6,535 nucleotides of DNA, taken from contig JAJZYO010000120.1 in the NCBI GenBank assembly GCA_021798075.1, positions 1 to 6,535 on the forward strand, given 5' to 3'. The notes under the pieces are model-generated. The model saw only the letters and a program-made list of their open reading frames with translations. It searched no databases and was not told the DNA's origin. A program made the translations under genes and the position numbers. Within the stretch, counting starts at the first letter, position 1; every line of letters starts with the position of its first letter. Shown in pieces: positions 1 to 5,038 of this stretch. The stretch comes from Actinomycetes bacterium. GTDB lineage: Bacteria > Actinomycetota > Acidimicrobiia > Acidimicrobiales > Palsa-688.

Positions 1-33
1 GTCGGCGCCGCCGGCGGGGTCCCACGTAGACAT
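1..33 (-). CDS. Start of an unidentified gene, cut off by the left edge
   Basis: An ATG at 33-31 on the minus strand opens a frame that runs to the window edge without a stop, giving MSTWDPAGGAD. A good ribosome binding site (GGGAG on the minus strand, plus-strand 40-44) lies six bases before it. It starts 64 bp after the patatin stop on the same strand, so it could be the next gene of that run. Only 11 residues are visible, so no product can be named. The start is supported by the ribosome site and by position, not by homology. Confidence 0.45.
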   Translation of the reverse strand, partial: MSTWDPAGGAD

Positions 34-97
34 GCGGCACTCCCATCTTTACCCTGGTACCTGGGGCTTCAAACTAGTGCGCAAGCCCGGCTGGCAC
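34..97. other. Short spacer between patatin gene and left-edge gene
   Basis: This 64-bp gap is less GC-rich than its surroundings. It holds the ribosome binding site of the left-edge gene and a 14-base near-palindrome centred on GGTACC (52-65, one mismatched pair). The palindrome has no loop, so it looks more like a protein-binding site than a hairpin terminator. I found no convincing -35/-10 pair and no U-tract terminator, so read-through from the patatin gene is plausible. Confidence 0.4.
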
Positions 98-937
98 TCA
101 CCCGACGGGTAGGGCGTGCTCTAGCCAACGCGCACACGTGTTGTAGCCGGCGTCCAAGAGCTCTTGGGTGTGGTCGAAGTCGAAGGCGGAGACGCCGGCG
201 AGGAGAGGTGCCTCGACGAGGAAGATCTCACAGCTGCCGGACCACTTCGCCACCATCTCGGCGCTGTGGCGGGAAACCATGATCGTGGAAGAGTTGAGAA
301 CGGCCCCGAACGCGCTGCGGGGACGGGCGAGCGACAGTCTGTTGTCCGGCCAGCAGGGGAGGACCCACACACGCGTAGCTCCCGCATGCACAGCGTGCCC
401 GATAGGTGTGTCTGTGACGACCCCACCGTCCATCAGCCAGCGTTCCCCGACCCGGACGGGGGGGAAGATGCCCGGGATGGCCGAGGAGGCGAGCAGGGCC
501 GGGACGGTGGGCCCGCGTCGTAGCAGCACCTCCTCGCCGGTCTGGATGTCGGTCGTCATCAAAGCGACGGGGAGCACCCCGTCTTCCAGCTTGCGCAACG
601 GGGTGGCGGAACGGATCCACCGGGCGAAGGCTCGCGGGCTCACCGTGTGGTCCGAGATGCCGGCCAGACCGGACAGGACCGTCCAAGGCCTGAACGGGAA
701 CACCACGCGCCGATGGAGCGCCTTCCAAAGAGCGGCAAGCGGGCCGAGGCCTTCGAGGCTCGGGTCGTACGCCAACCAGACGGCGTTGAACGCCCCCGCC
801 GAGGTCCCATAGAGCATGTCGGGGTGGTGGCCGGCTTCTAGGAGGGCGCGGGCCATGCCGACCTGTACCGCGCCCAGGCTCCCACCCCCCCGGAGCACCC
901 AAGCGGTCGTCATGTGGTGCTGACGGTCGTCCGTCAC
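98..937 (-). CDS. Patatin-like phospholipase (RssA-type serine acyl hydrolase)
   Basis: Predicted cytoplasmic or membrane-associated lipid acyl hydrolase using a Ser-Asp catalytic dyad. Visible in the 279-residue protein are the glycine-rich oxyanion motif GGGSLG (residues 17-22), the nucleophile elbow GTSAG (44-48, Ser46), and the DGG motif with catalytic Asp170 (170-172), followed by VTDTPI. Order and spacing match compact bacterial patatins, and no signal peptide or membrane segment is seen. The natural lipid substrate cannot be read from sequence; lysophospholipase, phospholipase A and esterase activities all occur in this family. The GTG start at 937 overlaps the upstream TGA (GTGA), implying translational coupling. 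An in-frame ATG at 913 gives 271 residues starting MTTAWVL and keeps the whole catalytic domain. That ATG also forms an ATGA with a duplicated TGA, so it may be the original or the used start. Neither has a clear Shine-Dalgarno sequence. Family confident, start uncertain. Confidence 0.93.
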   Translation of the reverse strand: MTDDRQHHMTTAWVLRGGGSLGAVQVGMARALLEAGHHPDMLYGTSAGAFNAVWLAYDPSLEGLGPLAALWKALHRRVVFPFRPWTVLSGLAGISDHTVSPRAFARWIRSATPLRKLEDGVLPVALMTTDIQTGEEVLLRRGPTVPALLASSAIPGIFPPVRVGERWLMDGGVVTDTPIGHAVHAGATRVWVLPCWPDNRLSLARPRSAFGAVLNSSTIMVSRHSAEMVAKWSGSCEIFLVEAPLLAGVSAFDFDHTQELLDAGYNTCARWLEHALPVG

Positions 938-953
938 GTGGTGCTGGCGGTCG
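908..953. repeat. 22-bp imperfect direct repeat duplicating a stop/start overlap
   Basis: Two copies, 932-953 and 908-929, lie 24 bp apart and match at 20 of 22 positions. Read on the minus strand, each copy contains a start codon overlapping a stop: GTGA in the first and ATGA in the second. The 24-bp step is a multiple of three, so both TGA triplets are in the frame of the upstream anchored-protein gene and both start codons are in the patatin frame. Confidence 0.85.
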
Positions 954-2154
954 CCGTGAGGGCGCTGGTCGTGGTGGTCGCGGGCAGAGTCGTCGTGGCT
1001 GCTGCGGGGCTGGCCGAAGTCGTCGTAGCACTGGGCGCCGTGGTCGTGGTCGCCGCGGGGGTGGAGGTCGTAGCACTGGGCGCCGTGGTCGTGGTCGCCG
1101 CGGGGGTGGAGGTCGTAGCACTGGGCGCTGTCGTGGTAGTAGCCGGCGCGCCCTTGAAATTGGGCCCGGGCAGCTCCACCTCGAGCTGCTTCGAGACGCT
1201 TTGCCCAGTTGTCCGAGGAGCGCTCGCCGAAACAGTCAAGGTCGCCGGAGTGGACAGGGGTGGCTGCAGCCCATGGACGGTGACGGCTGTGGCCTGGCCG
1301 GGGGCGAGGTCGACCGTGGCGGACACCTGTTGAGCAGAGGAACTTCGGGCCGGGGCGACCGCCGCCGTCACCCGTACCCCTTGGAGCGGCGCCGGCCCCG
1401 TGTCGGCAACCACCGCGGTCACCGAGAGACTGCTCGCCGGCGAGAGGATCTCGACCTTGCCCTGCAGGCTGAGCATGGCCGGCGTGGTCGAGACGGCGTC
1501 CAGGGCGAGCGGCTGGCTCGGGGCTTTGGGCCGAGCCGCCAGCAGCCGGTCGGCGAAGGAAAGAAGGGCCGAGGGCTGGTAGGAGCCTCTGTTCACCCAG
1601 CGTGAAGCGGGCAGGCTGGCACCGAGCTTCGGCATGGCGGCCGCGAACATGCGGTAGGCATTGTCTCCCACCTCGAAGTCGGCGACAGCTGTGGACATCT
1701 GTGCCACGGCGGCGTTGGCTGCCTCACCCCGGAGCAGGGCCCGGACGGCGGAGGCCATCTCGGCGGCGCCTTGCCTGCGAGCGTCGAGGCAAGCCTGGAG
1801 CAGCCCGGCAGCCGCCGCGACCTGGCCGGAAGGGTCGGCCGCCGCCACCGAGCGGTAGGTCGAAGCGGTAGCGTTGGCCACATTGTCCAGCTGCTTCGAA
1901 GCGGCACCTGCTCCAGCTGGGAGCGCCGCGGAGGAGAGCTGAGAGATTTCCCGGCCCTCTGCGGTCGAGTTCACGATGTAGGGCAGGACCTTGTTGACCC
2001 AAGCGCTGTTGGAGAGAGCTGCTTGCAGCTTGGGGGAACGGGCGTGCACCGAAGCGTCCGCCAGCAGCGCGATTATCGTCAGGAGGAAAGGTAGGACCAG
2101 CCACCGCGGAACGCCGGAGCGGCGGCTAGACGACCTCGAGGGCGGCATCGCCAT
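934..2154 (-). CDS. Membrane-anchored extracytoplasmic protein with Thr/Ala/Pro-rich repeat tail
   Basis: I do not recognise this 406-residue protein as a named family. It begins with a basic stretch (RSSSRRSG) and one hydrophobic segment (about residues 18-33, WLVLPFLLTIIALL), consistent with an N-terminal membrane anchor or uncleaved signal with the rest outside the cell. Residues about 40-210 are Ala-rich and probably helical. Residues about 228-328 look like a beta-sandwich of the CARDB/Ig-like sort (alternating SLSVTAVVADTG, VRVTAAVAP, ATAVTVHG, ATLTVSAS); that assignment is by pattern only. Residues 338-406 are almost entirely Thr, Ala, Pro and Ser, with 15-residue repeats (ATTTTAPSATTSTPA), resembling a wall-spanning or O-glycosylated stalk. 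No LPXTG or C-terminal anchor is present. ATG 2154 has GGAGG four bases upstream; ATG 2148 (ten bases away) is equally possible. The gene follows the HAD gene by 39 bp and overlaps the patatin start. Confidence 0.85.
   Translation of the reverse strand: MAMPPSRSSSRRSGVPRWLVLPFLLTIIALLADASVHARSPKLQAALSNSAWVNKVLPYIVNSTAEGREISQLSSAALPAGAGAASKQLDNVANATASTYRSVAAADPSGQVAAAAGLLQACLDARRQGAAEMASAVRALLRGEAANAAVAQMSTAVADFEVGDNAYRMFAAAMPKLGASLPASRWVNRGSYQPSALLSFADRLLAARPKAPSQPLALDAVSTTPAMLSLQGKVEILSPASSLSVTAVVADTGPAPLQGVRVTAAVAPARSSSAQQVSATVDLAPGQATAVTVHGLQPPLSTPATLTVSASAPRTTGQSVSKQLEVELPGPNFKGAPATTTTAPSATTSTPAATTTTAPSATTSTPAATTTTAPSATTTSASPAAATTTLPATTTTSALTATASTT
1009..1143 (-). repeat. 45-bp tandem repeat encoding a 15-residue Thr-rich unit
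   Basis: Bases 1022-1066 and 1067-1111 are identical 45-bp units, and the identity continues for 17 more bases to 1128, after which it decays. In the protein this appears as three 15-residue units at residues 338-352, 353-367 and 368-382, the last diverged. The unit length is a multiple of three, so gain or loss of a unit would lengthen or shorten the tail without a frameshift. Perfect identity between adjacent units implies recent duplication or ongoing homogenisation. Confidence 0.95.
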
Positions 2155-2158
2155 AACG

Positions 2159-2163
2159 CCTCC
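2159..2163 (-). promoter_or_regulatory. Ribosome binding site of the anchored-protein gene
   Basis: Minus-strand GGAGG lies four bases before ATG 2154 and ten bases before ATG 2148. It is the clearest Shine-Dalgarno sequence in the left gene run and supports a start in this pair, without deciding between them. Confidence 0.7.
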
Positions 2164-2193
2164 AACGATACAAACACCCTCGCAAAGCTCGGC

Positions 2194-2901
2194 TCAGAGG
2201 TCGGCCGTGAGCAGTTCGACCACGGTGTCGGTGCGGGTGAGGTCGGCCAGGACGGCGTCGGCCCCGAGCTGTTCGAGCTCTGTCACGGTGAAGCGACCCG
2301 TGGCCACGAGCACGCTGTGGGCGCCGGCGGCTCGGGCCGCCTCGTAGTCGCGCGGCGTGTCCCCGACCACCCATGCCTGGCCGGGCACGAGGTGGACGCC
2401 CCGGAGCGCCGCCAAGCGGTCGAGCGCTACGCGGACCAGCTGGGCCCGGTCCTCGTTGTCGCTCCCGTAGGCGCCGGTCTCCAAGTCGAGCCACTTGTCG
2501 AGGCCGAACGCACCGAGCTTGATCGCCGCGTTGGGCGCGATGTTGCCGGTCAGGACCGACAGGTGGAGACGCTCGTCGTCGGCCAACGTCTCGAGCAGCT
2601 CGGTTACGCCTGGAAGGGCGTGCCCGGACTCGGGCAGGTTGGAAGCGGCCGCCGCCATTTCGTGCTCCAGCCTGGCGAGCACGCGGGGCAGGAGAGCGCC
2701 GCCGAGGCCCAGGGCTTGCAGGTACTCCCTCACGATGAGCGGGTCGGTTTTGCCGCTCATGAAGACCCTCGCGGCGGGGAGCTGGCCCAAGACGGCCTCG
2801 ACGGCCCGGTCGAAGACCTCCGCGCCTAGCGGTCCGGCGTTGACCAGTGTCCCGTCGATGTCGAAGAGCACTGCACGCCCGACCGTTCCCTCGATTGGCA
2901 C
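2194..2901 (-). CDS. HAD-family hydrolase (phosphoglycolate-phosphatase-like)
   Basis: Predicted Mg-dependent phosphatase of the haloacid dehalogenase superfamily, 235 residues, cytoplasmic. Motif I is DIDGT (residues 14-18), giving nucleophile Asp14 and acid/base Asp16. Motif II is VLTGN (Thr118), motif III is probably Lys128 in IKLG, and motif IV is GDTPRD (180-185, metal-binding Asp181 and Asp185). A helical cap (C1 type) fits between motifs I and II at about residues 20-95. Length and motif order match Gph/beta-phosphoglucomutase-like members. The substrate cannot be inferred; phosphoglycolate, another small phosphate ester or a nucleotide are possible. The GTG start at 2901 lacks a good Shine-Dalgarno sequence, but a TANNNT element sits seven bases before it, suggesting leaderless initiation. 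It diverges from pgi with a 32-bp gap, which weakly suggests a sugar-phosphate link. It is probably the first gene of the leftward run. Confidence 0.9.
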   Translation of the reverse strand: MPIEGTVGRAVLFDIDGTLVNAGPLGAEVFDRAVEAVLGQLPAARVFMSGKTDPLIVREYLQALGLGGALLPRVLARLEHEMAAAASNLPESGHALPGVTELLETLADDERLHLSVLTGNIAPNAAIKLGAFGLDKWLDLETGAYGSDNEDRAQLVRVALDRLAALRGVHLVPGQAWVVGDTPRDYEAARAAGAHSVLVATGRFTVTELEQLGADAVLADLTRTDTVVELLTADL

Positions 2902-2908
2902 GACCCCG

Positions 2909-2914
2909 ACCCTA
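2909..2914 (-). promoter_or_regulatory. Possible -10 element for a leaderless HAD transcript
   Basis: Minus-strand TAGGGT fits the TANNNT form of an actinobacterial -10 element and ends seven bases before the GTG at 2901. That is the spacing expected if transcription begins at the start codon. No convincing -35 hexamer is seen. A six-base degenerate motif occurs often by chance, so this rests on position and on the missing Shine-Dalgarno sequence. Confidence 0.35.
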
Positions 2915-2933
2915 GTGGTGCCAGACTGCGAGC

Positions 2934-4571
2934 ATGGAGCTGAAGCCAGTGCGCATCACCGGGACGGCGGAGTGGAAAGCCCTGCAGGACCACTTCCACA
3001 AGGTCCGCAAGACGTCCCTTCGTGAACTGTTCGCCGACGACCCACGCCGGGCCGAGGATATGACGGTCGAGGCGGCGGACCTCGTGCTCGACTACTCGAA
3101 GAACCGTCTGACAGCCGAGACCATCCGGCTCCTCGTGGCCGCGGCACAGCGCGCCGGCCTTCGAGAGCGCACCGAAGCGATGTTCTCCGGCGAGCACATA
3201 AACACGACCGAGGACCGGGCCGTGCTCCATGTAGCACTCCGGGCCCCGGCGGGCGTGACCATCGAGGAGGGTGGCCGCGATGTCGTCCCCGAGGTCCACA
3301 AGGTGCTCGAAAAGATGGCCAGCTTCGCCGAAGACGTGCGGAACGGCGCCTGGCGTGGTTTCACCGGCCAGCCGATAAAGCACGTCATAAACATCGGCAT
3401 CGGTGGTTCCGACCTCGGGCCGGCGATGGCCTACGAGGCCCTGCTCCCGTACTCGGACCGCTCCCTTTCTCTCGGGTTTGTCTCCAACGTCGATGGGTCG
3501 GACATCTGGGAGGCGACGGCGCGGGCGGACCCGGCCGAGACCCTTTTCATCGTGAGCTCGAAGACCTTTACGACCCTGGAGACGATCGGCAACGCCACGA
3601 CCGCTCGCGAGTGGCTCCTGTCCAGCCTGGGCGACCCGGCAGCCGTGCGCAACCATTTCGTGGCGGTGTCGACCAACGCCGCTGAGGTGGCCAAGTTCGG
3701 TATCGACACCCACAACATGTTCGAGTTCTGGGATTGGGTAGGTGGCCGCTACTCGTACGATTCGGCCATAGGGCTCTCGCTCATGGTCTCGGTCGGACCG
3801 CAGCCCTTCAGGGAGATGCTGGGGGGTTTCCGCGCGCTCGACGAGCACTTCCGGGAAGCGCCTTACGAGCGCAACCTGCCCGCGCTGCTCGGGCTGATCG
3901 GCATCTGGTACAACGACTTCTTCGGTGCAGAGACCCATGCGGTGCTGCCCTACAACCATTACCTGTCGAAGTTCCCCGCTTACTTGCAGCAGTTGGACAT
4001 GGAGAGCAACGGCAAGTCCGTCACCTTGGACGGCCAGGGCGTGGAGCTGTCGACGGGCCCGGTCGTCTGGGGTACACCTGGGACCAATGGCCAGCACGCC
4101 TACTACCAGCTCCTCCACCAGGGGACGCGGCTCGTGCCGGCGGACTTCATCGGGTTTTTGCGACCAGCCCATCGGGTGGGCGAGCACCACGACCTCCTGA
4201 TGGCCAACTTCTTTGCCCAGACCGAGGCACTTGCCTTCGGCAAGACGCTCGAGGAGGCTCGCGCCGAGGGCATGCCCGAGCGCCTGGTCCCCCACCGCAG
4301 CTTCCCGGGCAACCGGCCCACCAACACGATCCTCGCCCCTGAGCTGTCACCGCGCGTCCTTGGCGAACTGGTGGCCCTTTACGAGCACAAAGTCTTCACC
4401 CAGGGCGTGATCTGGGGCATCAACAGCTTCGACCAGTGGGGAGTCGAACTGGGCAAGACCCTGGCGCTGCGGATCGTCCCCGAGCTGACCTCGGAGGGCG
4501 CGCCGGCGCTCACGCACGACAGCTCGACCAATGCGCTGATCAGGCGCTACCGCTCCGCCCGCCGGCCGTGA
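2934..4571 (+). CDS. pgi: Glucose-6-phosphate isomerase
   Basis: Interconverts glucose 6-phosphate and fructose 6-phosphate in the cytoplasm, serving glycolysis, gluconeogenesis and the pentose phosphate branch. The 545 residues match the full-length bacterial enzyme. Seen in order: [10 protein letters not shown] (153-163), the phosphate-binding SSKTFTT (208-214), the first PGI signature around [14 protein letters not shown] (267-280), MESNGK with catalytic Glu357 (356-361), [10 protein letters not shown] with His388, and the second PGI signature [18 protein letters not shown] (491-508) with Lys508. All catalytic residues are present and there is no sign of damage. The ATG at 2934 has no Shine-Dalgarno sequence and only 32 bp separate it from the divergent HAD start, so a leaderless or very short-leader transcript is likely. 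The TGA overlaps the GTG start of the HTH-Mop gene by four bases (GTGA). Isoleucine codon ATA, usually scarce in such GC-rich genes, occurs four times (residues 89, 148, 152, 279). Confidence 0.98.
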   Translation: MELKPVRITGTAEWKALQDHFHKVRKTSLRELFADDPRRAEDMTVEAADLVLDYSKNRLTAETIRLLVAAAQRAGLRERTEAMFSGEHINTTEDRAVLHVALRAPAGVTIEEGGRDVVPEVHKVLEKMASFAEDVRNGAWRGFTGQPIKHVINIGIGGSDLGPAMAYEALLPYSDRSLSLGFVSNVDGSDIWEATARADPAETLFIVSSKTFTTLETIGNATTAREWLLSSLGDPAAVRNHFVAVSTNAAEVAKFGIDTHNMFEFWDWVGGRYSYDSAIGLSLMVSVGPQPFREMLGGFRALDEHFREAPYERNLPALLGLIGIWYNDFFGAETHAVLPYNHYLSKFPAYLQQLDMESNGKSVTLDGQGVELSTGPVVWGTPGTNGQHAYYQLLHQGTRLVPADFIGFLRPAHRVGEHHDLLMANFFAQTEALAFGKTLEEARAEGMPERLVPHRSFPGNRPTNTILAPELSPRVLGELVALYEHKVFTQGVIWGINSFDQWGVELGKTLALRIVPELTSEGAPALTHDSSTNALIRRYRSARRP

Positions 4572-4993
4572 CTGGCGAGCCCGGCTTCCGCGTGCCCGAA
4601 GCCGCGCAGCTGCTCGGTGTGAGCGCCGACACCGTCCGGCGGTGGGCGGACTCGGGCAAGCTCGTGGCGAGGCGCGACGCTGGCGGCCGGCGGTTCGTCG
4701 ACGCCCGGTCGCTCGCAGCGCTGTCGCGCGAGCTCGGTCGGGCCCACGCGGCCGGGGTCGGGCCCACCGGCCGCCACTCGGCCCGTAACCGCTTTGCCGG
4801 CATTGTCACCAACGTGACCAAGGACGCCGTGATGGCCCAGGTGGAGCTGCAGGCGGGCCCGTTCCGGCTGGTGTCGCTCATGAGCCGGGAAGCCGCTGAC
4901 GAGCTCGGCCTGGCCCCCGGGGTGAGCGCCGTTGCCTCGGTGAAGGCGACCAACGTCACGGTGGAGCTCCCGGCCGGCGCCGGCGGGGAGTAG
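4568..4993 (+). CDS. HTH-Mop protein, predicted molybdate/tungstate-responsive regulator
   Basis: A 141-residue two-domain protein. Residues 8-50 form a MerR/excisionase-type helix-turn-helix ([20 protein letters not shown], then [16 protein letters not shown], the typical wing). Residues 71-134 form a Mop/TOBE molybdate-binding domain: SARN (71-74), GIVTNV, a MAQVEL strand, [10 protein letters not shown], and VKATNV (125-130). The Mop family binds molybdate or tungstate at subunit interfaces in molbindins and ModE, so a regulator sensing cytoplasmic oxyanion is the natural reading. It differs from E. coli ModE in HTH class and in having one Mop domain, not two, so it should need dimers or higher oligomers to build binding sites. 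I chose GTG 4568 because it overlaps the pgi stop and includes the whole HTH; the frame is open further upstream inside pgi, but that extension is unlike protein. It converges on the fused transporter gene 45 bp away. Confidence 0.85.
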   Translation: MTGEPGFRVPEAAQLLGVSADTVRRWADSGKLVARRDAGGRRFVDARSLAALSRELGRAHAAGVGPTGRHSARNRFAGIVTNVTKDAVMAQVELQAGPFRLVSLMSREAADELGLAPGVSAVASVKATNVTVELPAGAGGE

Positions 4994-5003
4994 GCGGGGA
5001 GTA
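4982..5003 (+). repeat. 11-bp perfect tandem duplication across the HTH-Mop stop
   Basis: The unit GGCGGGGAGTA occurs twice back to back (4982-4992 and 4993-5003). The first copy reads through GGC GGG GAG into the TAG stop; the second is followed by AA. Without the duplication the gene would end GGC GGG GAG TAA, so the event changed the stop from TAA to TAG but left the encoded C terminus (GGE) intact. Confidence 0.85.
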
Positions 5004-5005
5004 AA

Positions 5006-5036
5006 GGCGGCCGGGCGGGGAAGGCCGTTACGCCCG
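5006..5036. terminator. Weak GC-rich hairpin candidate between convergent genes
   Basis: Two mutually exclusive stems can form in the 45-bp gap: GGCGGCC (5006-5012) with GGCCGTT (5023-5029), including two G-U pairs, or CGGGCG (5012-5017) with CGCCCG (5031-5036), a perfect six-pair stem with a 13-base loop. Neither is followed by a T tract on either strand. The position is right for a shared terminator, but in sequence this GC-rich such stems arise easily. Confidence 0.25.
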
Positions 5037-5038
5037 CG

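Noticed and set aside
228..1121. Open frame (297 codons) on the minus strand overlapping patatin and the Thr-rich tail
   Set aside because: It reads as Pro/Arg repeats, a frame-shifted copy of the 45-bp repeat and the patatin gene. Patatin motifs are found only in the annotated frame.
3198..3770. Four ATA isoleucine codons in pgi as a sign of horizontal transfer
   Set aside because: ATA also occurs in the anchored-protein gene, base composition is even across the window, and pgi is a housekeeping gene. It does not support transfer.
2826..4295. Long open frame (489 codons) on the minus strand opposite pgi
   Set aside because: It lies almost wholly antisense to a fully intact pgi with all catalytic motifs. 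Its translation is rich in His, Arg, Gly and Val with no recognisable domain, as expected from the complement of a GC-rich gene.
4436..4567. Upstream extension of the HTH-Mop frame inside pgi
   Set aside because: The extra 44 residues are the out-of-frame 3' end of pgi, Arg/Gly/Ala-rich without domain similarity. GTG 4568 gives a complete HTH and a typical 4-base overlap.
5006..5036. Strong bidirectional intrinsic terminator
   Set aside because: The stems are short, contain mismatches or a large loop, and lack T tracts on both strands. It is kept only as a weak candidate.
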